The notes: generated by a model not told the origin, from the letters alone. Shown: positions 26,446-36,632, numbered from the stretch's first letter. The stretch: DNA of 64,000 nt from an uncultured Muribaculaceae bacterium (GCA_910586895.1 CAJUIW010000004.1:1-64000); one strand, 5' to 3'. Program-made: numbers and translations.

Positions 26446-27057
26446 ATGAATAAGGTTATAATCACACTGATAGCGGTTTTTACCGCATTGATGCCGGCAG
26501 CCGCACAGCAGACTGCCGATGCACTCCTGCAGCAAGCTGCAAGTAAGCTTACCTCGGCAAAATCCGTAGAAGCTGCATATACTATAAAAGGCTCAGGAGG
26601 AACCACTTCGGGTACAATCCTGCTTGCCGGCAACCGTTTCCGCATGACCGCGCCGCAGATCATGACATGGTTTGACGGCAAGACTCAGTGGACTTACGCC
26701 GTGGCCCAGCAGGAAGTGTCAATAACCGAGCCTACAGCTCAGGAACTGCAGCAAGTAAATCCGCTGCTTATCATAAGCGGATTCCGCAACAACTACAAGG
26801 CTGTGATTGACAAATCGCCCGCCGGAACAAAGCGTGTGCGGCTCACGGCCAAGAACACGCGTAGCAGCATAAGCAGTGCCGTAATCACGCTTAACGCATC
26901 GACTCTCTATCCTACCGAAATCACATTGACACTGTCTAACAAACAGACTCTTGCCATTAAAATCAACAGTCTGAAAATAGGATCCACTCCCGCAGCCTCA
27001 GCCTTCCGCTTCGACAAAAAAGCCTATCCGAAAGCAGAAATAGTTGACCTCAGATAA
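26446..27057 (+). CDS. LolA-like outer membrane lipoprotein carrier
   Basis: A 203-residue periplasmic protein with a signal peptide (about 1-20, ending AAA). The beta-strand pattern is typical of LolA: AKSVEAAYTIKGSGG, GNRFRMTAPQIMTWFDGKTQWTY and NPLLIISGF. LolA shuttles lipoproteins from LolCDE to the outer membrane. Bacteroidetes often have several LolA-like proteins and lack a recognisable LolB, so the exact client is not known. Position between ftsK and trxB is typical for the phylum. Confidence 0.82.
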   Translation: MNKVIITLIAVFTALMPAAAQQTADALLQQAASKLTSAKSVEAAYTIKGSGGTTSGTILLAGNRFRMTAPQIMTWFDGKTQWTYAVAQQEVSITEPTAQELQQVNPLLIISGFRNNYKAVIDKSPAGTKRVRLTAKNTRSSISSAVITLNASTLYPTEITLTLSNKQTLAIKINSLKIGSTPAASAFRFDKKAYPKAEIVDLR

Positions 27058-27072
27058 CCAAACACAACAAAT

Positions 27073-28014
27073 ATGGAAGAAATTCGTACTAAATGTCTTA
27101 TTATCGGCTCCGGACCTGCCGGATACACAGCCGCGATATATACATCCCGTGCCAACCTTCAACCACTACTGTATGAAGGCCATCAGCCCGGAGGACAATT
27201 GACAATAACCACCGAAGTGGAGAACTTCCCCGGCTACCCTGACGGCACCACCGGCAATGAGCTCATGGAAGATCTACGTAAGCAGGCAAGCCGTTTCGGA
27301 GCCGACATACGGTCAGGCATAATCACCGACATCGACCTGTCGGCTCGTCCCTTCATTGCCAAGGCCGACGATGGAAGCACCATTACAGCTGAAGCCGTGA
27401 TAATATGCACCGGAGCTACCGCCCGTTATCTCGGTCTGCCTGACGAACAGAAATATATGGGCCTCGGAGTATCTGCATGTGCCACATGCGATGGATTCTT
27501 CTACCGCGGCAAGCGCGTTGCCGTAGTAGGCGGCGGCGATACCGCATGTGAGGAGGCGCTTTACCTGAGCAACATAGCCAAGGAAGTCTACATGATAGTC
27601 CGCAAGGATCATCTCCGTGCATCGAAAGTGATGCAGCACCGTGTATTTGACAAATCAAACATCAAAGTACTCTTCAATACCAATACAGCCGGTCTGTATG
27701 GCGAGGAATTCCTTGAAGGAGCACATCTGCTCGAAGGAAAGGATACTGAGAATGAACGTCAGTACGACCTGCCTCTCGATGGATTTTTCCTTGCTATCGG
27801 CCATACGCCTAACGTTTCGCTCGTGCGTGACTATGTCAAGCTTGACGACACCGGCTACATCAAGACTGACGGCCACTCGACAGCCACCAATGTGGAAGGT
27901 GTGTTTGCCGCCGGCGACGTAGCCGATCCGCATTACCGCCAGGCTATTACCGCAGCAGGCACAGGATGCCGTGCGGCGCTTGATGTCGAGCGTTTCCTTA
28001 ACGAACAGGCATAA
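27073..28014 (+). CDS. trxB: Thioredoxin-disulfide reductase
   Basis: A 313-residue flavoprotein that reduces thioredoxin with NADPH. The FAD motif is GSGPAGYTAAIYTSRA (about 13-28). The redox-active CATC is at Cys136-Cys139. The NADPH motif is VVGGGDTACEEA, and FAAGDVAD marks the C-terminal FAD-binding part. It lies 15 bases after the lolA-like gene and is followed by a strong terminator. Confidence 0.96.
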   Translation: MEEIRTKCLIIGSGPAGYTAAIYTSRANLQPLLYEGHQPGGQLTITTEVENFPGYPDGTTGNELMEDLRKQASRFGADIRSGIITDIDLSARPFIAKADDGSTITAEAVIICTGATARYLGLPDEQKYMGLGVSACATCDGFFYRGKRVAVVGGGDTACEEALYLSNIAKEVYMIVRKDHLRASKVMQHRVFDKSNIKVLFNTNTAGLYGEEFLEGAHLLEGKDTENERQYDLPLDGFFLAIGHTPNVSLVRDYVKLDDTGYIKTDGHSTATNVEGVFAAGDVADPHYRQAITAAGTGCRAALDVERFLNEQA

Positions 28015-28040
28015 GCATATTTCATACATATTAATTTTAA

Positions 28041-28068
28041 GCGGCGGGATTTGTCCCGCCGCTTTTTT
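28041..28068 (+). terminator. Strong rho-independent terminator after trxB
   Basis: GCGGCGGGA (28041-28049) pairs perfectly with TCCCGCCGC (28054-28062) around a four-base loop. Six T residues follow. The loop bases also match the -33 element of the next promoter. Confidence 0.9.
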
Positions 28069-28081
28069 ATGCGTACTTTTG
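28050..28081 (+). promoter_or_regulatory. Promoter embedded in the trxB terminator
   Basis: TTTG at 28050-28053 is the terminator loop (its T at 28050 abuts the left stem). TACTTTTG lies at 28074-28081, exactly 20 bp on. The ATG of the next gene is 17 bp beyond the -7 box. Confidence 0.65.
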
Positions 28082-28098
28082 TAAATATTGCGAATAAT

Positions 28099-31089
28099 AT
28101 GAATGAAGACGCCCTCAGCCAACTATATCTGAAAGATACCGCATTTCAGAACCTGATGCAAAAGCGCATTTTCAATGTGCTCCTTGTTGCCTCTCCCTAC
28201 GATGCGTTCATGATGGAAGAGGATGGCCGAATCGAGGAACAGCTCTATTTCGAGTATGTGGCCCTCAACCTCAGCTCTCCCCCGCGAGTAACGCAGGTGA
28301 CCAATACTGAACAAGCTCTTGAGGTAATGCGTGAGAAGCATTTCGGACTCGTAATCATGATGCCCGGAATGGACATAAGCGATACTTTCACAGGCGCGCG
28401 CAGACTGAAGCAGCTGAAGCCCAATGTGCCTATCGTGGTACTGACTCCGTTCTCAAAAGAGGTATCACGGCGCCTTTCACATGAAGATTTCACTGGCATT
28501 GACTACGTGTTCAGCTGGCTTGGCAATGTGGATCTCCTTCTTGGCATCATCAAACTTATCGAGGACAAGATGAATGCCGACAATGACATAAATGAAGTAG
28601 GCGTCCAGATGATACTGCTTGTGGAGGACTCCGTAAGGTTCTACTCCTCGGTACTTCCACAGATATACAAGAATCTGCTGAAGCAGTCATACGAGTCATC
28701 GACCGAGGCACTTAACGAACATGAACAGATGCTCCGCATGCGTGGCCGTCCGAAAGTGCTCCTGGCACGCACATACGAGGAAGCCATGGAGCTATATGAC
28801 CGCTTCGGGCAGAATATCCTTGGCGTGATCAGCGATGTGTCATTCATGCACCAAGGAGTGAAGGATTCAAAAGCCGGACTGAAATTCGCGGAATTTCTGC
28901 GTCACGTTGACCCACACCTCCCAATAATCATAGAATCATCCGAAGTCAACAACCGGAGCGAAGCACAGTCTCTGGGATGCGTGTTCCTTGACAAGAACTC
29001 GAAGAAGCTCCCAGTGGACCTCGGTAATGCCATACGCAGTCAGTTCCGGTTTGGCGATTTCATCATTACCGACCCGCATTCAGGCAAGGAGATTCTGCGC
29101 CTGCACTCGCTGAAGGATCTGCAGTACAAACTGTATGACATACCTGCACCGGCGCTGCTGCACCATGCCTCAAGCAACGACATATCACGCTGGCTCTACT
29201 CCCGTGCACTGTTCCCGCTGGCAAATGTCATAAAGCAGCATCGCTTCTACACCCTTGAGGAAGCCCCGGCCGCCCGACAGCTGTTCTTCGATCTGATAGT
29301 AAAGTATCGAAAGATGAAGAACCGTGGTGTTGTAGCCATATTCCGCAAGGACCGTTTTGATCATTACTCCAACTTTGCCCGAATAGGACAGGGTTCGATG
29401 GGAGGTAAAGGGCGTGGCCTCGCATTCATTGACCAGATCATAAAGCGCCATCCCGTTTGCGACAATTTTGACGGGCTCACCATAACCATCCCACGCACCA
29501 TAGTGATATGTACAGATATATTTGACGAATTCATGGCGTCAAACAATCTGTATCCCACCGCACTGAGCGATGCCGACAATGCCACGATACTTCACGCGTT
29601 TCTTGCGGCACGCTTGCCCGAATCATTGCGTGATGACCTTCTGGCGCTGTTCGATGTCATCGACAAGCCGCTGGCCATACGCAGTTCCAGCTTGCTTGAG
29701 GACTCGCACTATCAGCCTTTTGCCGGAATATATTCCACATACATGATTCCCAATCTTCCTGACAGGGAGAAGATGCTCGAGATGCTATGCAGCGCCATCA
29801 AAGGTGTATATGCCTCGGTGTTCTACACTGATTCAAAGGCATATATGACAGCAACGAGCAATGTCATCGACCAGGAGAAGATGGCCGTCATCATCCAGGA
29901 AGTTGTAGGTAAGGAAACCGAAGGAATGTATTTCCCGTCATTTTCCGGTGTAGGACGTTCGCTCAACTACTATCCGATAGGCCGCGAAAAGTCGACCGAC
30001 GGCGTAGCTGAGATAGCCGTCGGACTCGGAAAATACATAGTTGACGGCGGACTGAGCCTGCGGTTCTCCCCAAAGCATCCCGAAGCGGCCCTACAGACCT
30101 CGGAAATCAGCCTCGCGCTGCGTGACACACAGACACGTATGTATGCGCTTGACCTATCATCCATCGAAAACTTCCGTGTTGACGATGGGTTCAATATCAT
30201 AAAACGTTCCGTGCAGGATGTGGCCGCCACAGGTGCGCTCAAATTCATGACCTCGACCTACGATTTTCATGACAATATACTCCGTGACAGCGATTACGGC
30301 GAGGGACGCCGTGTGGTGACATTCAACAACATCCTCAAGCATAAGGCTCTGCCTCTGGCTGAAGCGGTTGACTTTATGCTTACTACCGGAGCATCCGAAA
30401 TGTGCCGCCCGGTGGAGATAGAGTTTGCAGGAATGATTGAACGCACCTCCGACAGCAAGGGCCGTATATATTGGTTGCAGATCCGTCCGATTGTCGACCG
30501 CAAGGAAACAGTGGACGAACATCTCCTCTCGCTCCCTGACGACCGTCTGATACTCCGTAGCGGTACGGCCTTAGGACACGGACAGATTGACAACATCCAC
30601 ACTATAGTCTACGTGCGGCCTGACACATTCTCTTCTTCAAATAATTCACTTACGGCCCGCGAAATTGAAAAAATTAATCGTAACTTTACAGCCGAAGGAA
30701 CCAACTACGTACTTATAGGCCCGGGACGCTGGGGATCGAGCGATCCGGCACTCGGGATTCCGGTAAAATGGCCGCAGATTTCCGGGGCGCGTCTTATCGT
30801 GGAATCCTCTCTGTCCAACTACAGGATCGAGCCGAGCCAGGGTACGCATTTCTTCCAGAATCTCACCTCATTCGGAGTAGGATACTTCACTATCGACACA
30901 GCTTCATCCATGGGCTGGTATGATGTGGCGTATCTTGACTCACTCCCGGCTGTATATGAAAGCGAGCATGTGAGAATAGTGACCTTTGAACATCCGCTGC
31001 CTATAGGCATCAACGGGAAAAAAGGAATAGGCGTTGTTGCAAAGCCTGACTCAGGATCAATGTCCGGTCAGACTTATGAAACCGAATAA
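28099..31089 (+). CDS. Receiver-domain/PEP-synthase-like fusion protein
   Basis: A 996-residue cytosolic protein from the ATG at 28099; the frame is open further back but covers the promoter. Two response-regulator-like domains come first. The first (about 18-160) looks degenerate. The second (about 170-330) has MILLVEDS and the phosphoacceptor Asp in ISDVSF near residue 245. From about 425 the ATP-grasp-like N-terminal domain of PEP synthase/PPDK follows (GQGSMGGKGRGLAF, PLAIRSSSLLEDS, EVVG, WLQIRPI). I see neither the phosphohistidine swivel domain nor the PEP-binding barrel. A signalling or phosphotransfer role is inferred. It heads a run of six close genes. Confidence 0.78.
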   Translation: MNEDALSQLYLKDTAFQNLMQKRIFNVLLVASPYDAFMMEEDGRIEEQLYFEYVALNLSSPPRVTQVTNTEQALEVMREKHFGLVIMMPGMDISDTFTGARRLKQLKPNVPIVVLTPFSKEVSRRLSHEDFTGIDYVFSWLGNVDLLLGIIKLIEDKMNADNDINEVGVQMILLVEDSVRFYSSVLPQIYKNLLKQSYESSTEALNEHEQMLRMRGRPKVLLARTYEEAMELYDRFGQNILGVISDVSFMHQGVKDSKAGLKFAEFLRHVDPHLPIIIESSEVNNRSEAQSLGCVFLDKNSKKLPVDLGNAIRSQFRFGDFIITDPHSGKEILRLHSLKDLQYKLYDIPAPALLHHASSNDISRWLYSRALFPLANVIKQHRFYTLEEAPAARQLFFDLIVKYRKMKNRGVVAIFRKDRFDHYSNFARIGQGSMGGKGRGLAFIDQIIKRHPVCDNFDGLTITIPRTIVICTDIFDEFMASNNLYPTALSDADNATILHAFLAARLPESLRDDLLALFDVIDKPLAIRSSSLLEDSHYQPFAGIYSTYMIPNLPDREKMLEMLCSAIKGVYASVFYTDSKAYMTATSNVIDQEKMAVIIQEVVGKETEGMYFPSFSGVGRSLNYYPIGREKSTDGVAEIAVGLGKYIVDGGLSLRFSPKHPEAALQTSEISLALRDTQTRMYALDLSSIENFRVDDGFNIIKRSVQDVAATGALKFMTSTYDFHDNILRDSDYGEGRRVVTFNNILKHKALPLAEAVDFMLTTGASEMCRPVEIEFAGMIERTSDSKGRIYWLQIRPIVDRKETVDEHLLSLPDDRLILRSGTALGHGQIDNIHTIVYVRPDTFSSSNNSLTAREIEKINRNFTAEGTNYVLIGPGRWGSSDPALGIPVKWPQISGARLIVESSLSNYRIEPSQGTHFFQNLTSFGVGYFTIDTASSMGWYDVAYLDSLPAVYESEHVRIVTFEHPLPIGINGKKGIGVVAKPDSGSMSGQTYETE

Positions 31090-31093
31090 TTAG

Positions 31094-32134
31094 ATGAATC
31101 CAACTGACAAAAGCTGCAATATGTCACTCTTCTCATCATTCAAAAAAGCTCTCGGATTTCCTGACGAGTATGAGGACCTCGATGATCTGTCGGATCTTGA
31201 GGACTCCGATACTCCTGAAGCCGGTTCCGATACAGAACTCGTGGAGCAGGAAGAAATCATATCTGACGAACCCCTGCGTCAGGAAATACCCCATACCCCT
31301 GACCTCCAAGCTTCCGAAAAAGTTAACGCTATAATTGACAAGCTCAATGCCCGCATCCAGGAACTGGAGGCTGAACATGAACAGCTCAAGCTTGAGAACA
31401 AATGTATGGCCGATAAGCTCAGAGGCGATGCGTCACCTGTTGTCGCCGCATCACACGCCGCGACATCACCGGCTGACAAGGAAGAGATAAAGCGGCTTCA
31501 GAGTGAGCTGCGACATGTCAAGACCCGACTGTCGCAATCCGAGCAGAAAGTTGCATCGCTCACTGATCAGATGTCAAAAACCGATGACTCGGAACTCACA
31601 TCACTGAAAAGCATCATAGCCGGACTTCGCTCGGACAATACCAGAATGACGGATCAGCTGCGCCAGTCAGAATCGCGCATCGAAGAGGCCCGGAAAGAAA
31701 ATGAAGATCTGAACGCCAGAATAGAGCAACTCAGCATCCAGCTCAAGACAGAGGCCGCCAACCACAACCGGGAAAGGGATTCACTGACAGCTGAAATAAA
31801 ACGTCTGAGCCATCTGCTTCAGGCTACCGACGCATCCACCGCTCCAGTGCCGCCGGTTCAGGAAGAATCAGCCGCGGCTCCAACGGCGAAGAACCGTCGC
31901 AAGCGAAATAAGAGTAAACGCCGTTATCAGGACACCGTCCTACCTGAAATGACGGAACCTACCGTAAAGATATCAGCCATTGATGAACTGATGGACAACA
32001 CTGACTGGTTTATCCCGGCAGAACCGGGACCGCGCCCGAAAGACCCTGATACAGAAGAGAACTTCGGATATCGTGAGCCCACAAAAAAATCGACTAAAAA
32101 TAACACTGATAAGAATCAACTGACACTTTTCTGA
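31094..32134 (+). CDS. Coiled-coil protein of unknown function
   Basis: A 346-residue soluble protein. An acidic N-terminus is followed by long heptad-rich helices (about 75-125 and 150-250, for example KVNAIIDKLNARIQELEAEHEQLKLENK). A basic cluster KNRRKRNKSKRR lies near 280-291. No enzymatic motif is present. A second ATG at 31121 (MSLFSSFKKALGFPDEYEDL) could be the true start. It begins five bases after the receiver/PEP-synthase-like gene, so a physical partnership with it is plausible but unproven. Confidence 0.65.
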   Translation: MNPTDKSCNMSLFSSFKKALGFPDEYEDLDDLSDLEDSDTPEAGSDTELVEQEEIISDEPLRQEIPHTPDLQASEKVNAIIDKLNARIQELEAEHEQLKLENKCMADKLRGDASPVVAASHAATSPADKEEIKRLQSELRHVKTRLSQSEQKVASLTDQMSKTDDSELTSLKSIIAGLRSDNTRMTDQLRQSESRIEEARKENEDLNARIEQLSIQLKTEAANHNRERDSLTAEIKRLSHLLQATDASTAPVPPVQEESAAAPTAKNRRKRNKSKRRYQDTVLPEMTEPTVKISAIDELMDNTDWFIPAEPGPRPKDPDTEENFGYREPTKKSTKNNTDKNQLTLF

Positions 32135-32162
32135 AAATCGTCATTACATACATATCGAAGCA

Positions 32163-34355
32163 ATGAACATGATTAAGACAGCTCTTGGAGCAGCTATGAT
32201 AATTGCCGGTGCATTCAACGTCAACGCCGGCGTAAGCGATTACAAAGGAATTGAAAAATACGTGGGCGCGGAAAGCTACCCCTCTTCCCCGGCTCAATTC
32301 TCATTTATGGCCGATGGAAATTTCTATCTGCAACTGTCGCCTGACCGGAAGCGGATAGTCAAATATGAAACCCGCACAGGCAAGGAAACGGAGGTAATGT
32401 TTGACGTCGACAAAGCCCGCGAAACGAAATTAGCCTCCATACAGGGCTTCCGCATGAGTCCTGATGGGAGCAAGATCATGGTATGGCGCGATGTCCAGAT
32501 GATCTATCGCCGTTCGTTCACCGCTTCATATTACGTATATGAAATACGCTCACGTCTGCTAAAACCTCTGTCGGAGGAACGCACACGCCAGCAGGCCCCC
32601 ATTTTCTCACCTGACGGACGTATGGTAGCCTACGTATCGGACAACAATGTTTATGTCAAGAAGCTTGACTACGGAACCGATATCCCTGTAACGACTGACG
32701 GATTGAAAAACTCCATAATCAACGGTGTTCCTGACTGGACCTATGAAGAGGAATTCTCAACATCGTCATCCATGACCTGGGCACCTGACAATCTGACTTT
32801 ATGCTATCTGAAGTACAACGAGTCAGACGTGCCAGTCTATAACATGCCGCTTTACGAAGGCACATGTCCCAAATACCCGCAGTATGCCAAATATCCGGGT
32901 GAATTCTCCTACAAATATCCAGTGGCAGGTGAACAGAACTCTATCGTGACACTTCACTCCTACAATATCGAGACACGTAAGACAAAGGACATTGCACTCC
33001 CCGACTCACGTATCGAGTACATACCCCGCATTGAATACGCCCCGAGTGCCGAGCAGCTGATAGTATCGACCCTCAACCGCGATCAGAACCGTATGGAGAT
33101 CTACTCGGTCAATCCAAAGTCAACCGTCGTAAAATCACTGATTGTTGAAGAAGCCGATGCCTGGATTACTCCTTCAAGCTATGAAGATATGAAGCTGACT
33201 GCCGAGGGTATCATACTCCCCTCATCACGCACCGGCTACCAGCATTTCTATCAATATTCTTATTCAGGAGCCCTCGTGGGTGCGCTGACCTCTGGCAATT
33301 ATGACGTAGATACCTACTACGGATATGACAGCGCGCATGGCTATCATTACTACCGCAGCGCATCGACAGGAGCCATAAACCGTGTGATAAGCCGCAAGGA
33401 CAAAAAGGGCAAGATAGTGAATATCACCCCCGAGGATGGTTATGCGTCAGCCGTATTCAGCCCCGACATGGCCTACTACACCCTCAACTACAGCACCGCC
33501 GTCAAGGCTCCGCGTCATACACTCGTGGCCGCTGCCAACAACAAGGAGCTACGTGTCCTTGCTGAAAACTCAGCTTATCAGGCAAAGTTTGCATCGGCTC
33601 CGCAGCGTGAATTTTTCACAATGAAAGCCGACGGACTTACTTTCAACGGCTATATGATAAAGCCCACGGACTTCAGCGAATCAAAACGCTATCCGGTCAT
33701 TATGTTCCAGTACAGCGGTCCCGGCTCGCAGCAGGTGCTCAACAACTGGAGCATGGGATGGGCCAACTATTACGCCACCCGCGGATACATCATCATCTGT
33801 GTTGACGGACGCGGCACCGGTGGTCGTGGCTATAAGTTCATGACCTCTGTCTATAAGAATCTCGGGCACTATGAATCGATTGACCAGGTAAGCGCAGCCA
33901 AATATGCCGCTTCGCTCCCTTATGTTGATCCCAACCGCATTGGTATCCACGGATGGAGCTTCGGCGGCTATGAAACCATCATGGCTGCATCAATGGCCGA
34001 CGCCCCCTACGCGGCAGCTGTAGCTGTGGCCCCCGTCACTGACTGGCGCTACTATGACACCGTATATGCCGAACGCTATATGCTCACCCCGCAGCAGAAC
34101 GAGGAAGGCTACAACAATTCCTCAGCCATGTCATATATCACCCAGCGCAAATGCCCGCTCCTTATCATGACTGGTACTGCCGATGATAATGTACACTACT
34201 ACAATACCCTGCAATACTTTGCCGAAATGGAGGCTGCCGGCGTATGGGCTGACCTGATGGTATTCCCCAACGAAAACCACTTCATAAGCTGCGGCAACGG
34301 ACGCAGTGTAGTGTATGCACGCATGCTTGAATACTTTGACCGCAACATGAAGTAA
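32163..34355 (+). CDS. Dipeptidyl peptidase IV-type S9 serine peptidase
   Basis: A 730-residue exported peptidase with a signal peptide (about 1-22). An N-terminal eight-bladed propeller region contains the S9B helix signature DWTYEEEF near 193-200, whose Glu pair binds the substrate N-terminus. The C-terminal alpha/beta hydrolase has Ser599 in GWSFGGYE, the Asp in TADDNV (about 674-675) and His706 in NENHF. It should cleave X-Pro or X-Ala dipeptides from peptides in the periplasm. It is 28 bases downstream of the coiled-coil gene. Confidence 0.92.
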   Translation: MNMIKTALGAAMIIAGAFNVNAGVSDYKGIEKYVGAESYPSSPAQFSFMADGNFYLQLSPDRKRIVKYETRTGKETEVMFDVDKARETKLASIQGFRMSPDGSKIMVWRDVQMIYRRSFTASYYVYEIRSRLLKPLSEERTRQQAPIFSPDGRMVAYVSDNNVYVKKLDYGTDIPVTTDGLKNSIINGVPDWTYEEEFSTSSSMTWAPDNLTLCYLKYNESDVPVYNMPLYEGTCPKYPQYAKYPGEFSYKYPVAGEQNSIVTLHSYNIETRKTKDIALPDSRIEYIPRIEYAPSAEQLIVSTLNRDQNRMEIYSVNPKSTVVKSLIVEEADAWITPSSYEDMKLTAEGIILPSSRTGYQHFYQYSYSGALVGALTSGNYDVDTYYGYDSAHGYHYYRSASTGAINRVISRKDKKGKIVNITPEDGYASAVFSPDMAYYTLNYSTAVKAPRHTLVAAANNKELRVLAENSAYQAKFASAPQREFFTMKADGLTFNGYMIKPTDFSESKRYPVIMFQYSGPGSQQVLNNWSMGWANYYATRGYIIICVDGRGTGGRGYKFMTSVYKNLGHYESIDQVSAAKYAASLPYVDPNRIGIHGWSFGGYETIMAASMADAPYAAAVAVAPVTDWRYYDTVYAERYMLTPQQNEEGYNNSSAMSYITQRKCPLLIMTGTADDNVHYYNTLQYFAEMEAAGVWADLMVFPNENHFISCGNGRSVVYARMLEYFDRNMK

Positions 34356-34378
34356 ATCCCCCTGCCACAGGTACTGAT

Positions 34379-35716
34379 ATGGAGCAACGGCATATTGACA
34401 ATGGCAAAGGAATATTCCTGATCTGGGCCAACTGGGTGCTTGGATTAGGAGCCATTGTACTCACCATAGCCCTATCGCTGTGGGTCAAGGCGTCGTATCT
34501 CCCCTTTGTGGCTTTCGGACTTGAATTCGGACTGTTCGTACTTGTCAAGCGCAACCGTGAGGCACGTGTGCCGGTATGCTTTCTTATTCCGTTTGTCATA
34601 AGCCGTGCTCTGTTCTGGAGTGCGGTAGTGATGGTGATAATCAACATCATGTACTCCGGATGGTTTGTCGACAAGATATTCGACCCCGGCACCATCAACC
34701 GTCAGATTCCATTCATAGCCCAGCTGATACTTGCCCCGATAACTCTCGTCATAGCCCTATGGGCATACAAGAAGGAGGGTTCCCTCAGTTTCTGCCGCGA
34801 CTGCAAGATGCGCCACGGCACTCCGGCCGAAAGAGGATTCCTCGGCAAGCTCTTCACTCAGGAGGGCCGCTACCAGTCACGTTTCCTGGTAGTGGTTTCC
34901 GCAATAAGCACCGTCCTGACATGGGGCTATTATTTCAGCACATATATCAACATCAATCTTAACAGTGTAGACAAATTCTTCTTCGTCTGGAACACCGTGC
35001 TGATATATGCGGCCACCGTGATATACCTCGGCATACGTTATCTGGGCCTGTGGAGCTACTACTGCACAAGCGAAACAACCTACGAATACTCCCGGGGAGC
35101 CACGACAAAACTCCGTTATATCCTGATATGGGACAATTACATCTGTCTGCAGCATCCGGCCACAGACGCTGACACTCTGATGCCCGATGAAGAGAAGATT
35201 GACACTCCGGCCCGGCTGACGCTTACATTCCGCAAGGATGTCAGCATGCTTGATGCCGAACGTAATCTGGAATCGATAACCGGAATAGCCGACTGCGACA
35301 TGCGGCTGATGTATTCAACCGTCAGCACCAACGCCGACTGCAATATATACCACTATCTCTGTTTCCTGACTGAAGAGCAGAAAGAGCTGTTTGAATCGAC
35401 GGCCCAAAGATGCGAATGGTATCTGTTCGGTGAAATAGCCGACATGCTCAACAAGCGGAGCCTATCTCCGCTGCTTGCCGCCGAAATGGTCAGGCTCCAC
35501 ACCATCACAATGGCGTGGAAAACGTATACCCCGGAGGGTAAGCGCCGGTACAAAGTAAAGAACTACAAGCCCACATTCCGGCTCAAGGATATCCACAAAT
35601 ATGACATTGACTACAGCGACCCTTCATGGCTGTTTGTGGCCGACAACAATGAGGATGTCCCGTTTTACAACATACGGCGCTTCTGGCGCAGATACATCAA
35701 CGGCATAGGCGACTGA
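34379..35716 (+). CDS. Multi-spanning membrane protein of unknown function
   Basis: A 445-residue protein. Four hydrophobic segments lie in the first 130 residues and two more near 165-225. A cytosolic or periplasmic domain of about 210 residues follows. A CRDCKMRHGT segment near residues 139-148 is a possible metal or redox site. I do not recognise the family. It lies 23 bases after the DPP4-type gene and 10 bases before miaA. Confidence 0.6.
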   Translation: MEQRHIDNGKGIFLIWANWVLGLGAIVLTIALSLWVKASYLPFVAFGLEFGLFVLVKRNREARVPVCFLIPFVISRALFWSAVVMVIINIMYSGWFVDKIFDPGTINRQIPFIAQLILAPITLVIALWAYKKEGSLSFCRDCKMRHGTPAERGFLGKLFTQEGRYQSRFLVVVSAISTVLTWGYYFSTYININLNSVDKFFFVWNTVLIYAATVIYLGIRYLGLWSYYCTSETTYEYSRGATTKLRYILIWDNYICLQHPATDADTLMPDEEKIDTPARLTLTFRKDVSMLDAERNLESITGIADCDMRLMYSTVSTNADCNIYHYLCFLTEEQKELFESTAQRCEWYLFGEIADMLNKRSLSPLLAAEMVRLHTITMAWKTYTPEGKRRYKVKNYKPTFRLKDIHKYDIDYSDPSWLFVADNNEDVPFYNIRRFWRRYINGIGD

Positions 35717-35726
35717 CCCACACATT

Positions 35727-36632
35727 ATGAGTTATCTTGTCATAACAGGCCCCACAGCCTCAGGAAAAACAGCCCGTGCAGTTGCGGCCGCACGTGAATT
35801 TAACGGCGAAATCATCAGCGCTGACTCACGCCAGCTGTACCGCGGCATGGACCTCGGTACGGGAAAGGACCTGGATGAATATGGCGACGTCCCTTACCAC
35901 CTGATTGATATCTGTCCGGCCGGCTACCGCTATAATCTATATGAATATCTGCGCGATGAAAGAGCTGCACGCCGTGACATAACAGACCGGGGGAAACTGC
36001 CTATCCTCTGCGGCGGGACCGGCCTCTACGTTGAGTCTGTACTAAAGGGCATAACACTGCCTGAAGTACCGGAGAATCCTGAGCTAAGAGCCTCGCTTGA
36101 AGATAAAAGTCTGGAGGAACTTACCTCGATATTGAGCCGGATGAAAACACTGCATAACAACACTGATGTGGATACAGCCAAAAGAGCAATCCGCGCCATA
36201 GAGATATGCAGTTATTACGAGCAGCATCCTGAGGAGGCTGCCCTCACCGAACCATCACCGCTATCGGATGCCACAATAATAGGTGTAGCCATTGACCGTG
36301 AGAGCCGCCGGAGCAGGATAACAGCCCGTCTGTATCAACGGTTGGCAAACGGTATGATTGAGGAGGTGGAATCCTTGATATCCTCCGGCATTGCTCCTGA
36401 CGATCTGATATATTACGGACTGGAGTACAAGTATCTCACCCTTTACATCACAGGCCGTCTTAAGCGCGATGAAATGATAGCAGCCCTCGAAACAGCCATC
36501 CATCAATTCGCCAAACGTCAGATGACATGGTTCAGAGGCATGGAACGCCGTGGATTTACCATCAACTGGCTCCCCTACGATATGCCTGCGGATGAATTTA
36601 CTGATGCCATAGGCAATCTGATGAAGCCATGA
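35727..36632 (+). CDS. miaA: tRNA dimethylallyltransferase MiaA
   Basis: A 301-residue enzyme that prenylates A37 of tRNAs reading UNN codons. The P-loop is TGPTASGKT (7-15). The conserved ISADSRQLYRGMDLGTGK follows, then YHLIDI, LCGGTGLYVESVL and RQMTWFRG. The product supports decoding and is later methylthiolated by MiaB, which is not in the window. Its stop overlaps the next gene by four bases. Confidence 0.96.
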   Translation: MSYLVITGPTASGKTARAVAAAREFNGEIISADSRQLYRGMDLGTGKDLDEYGDVPYHLIDICPAGYRYNLYEYLRDERAARRDITDRGKLPILCGGTGLYVESVLKGITLPEVPENPELRASLEDKSLEELTSILSRMKTLHNNTDVDTAKRAIRAIEICSYYEQHPEEAALTEPSPLSDATIIGVAIDRESRRSRITARLYQRLANGMIEEVESLISSGIAPDDLIYYGLEYKYLTLYITGRLKRDEMIAALETAIHQFAKRQMTWFRGMERRGFTINWLPYDMPADEFTDAIGNLMKP

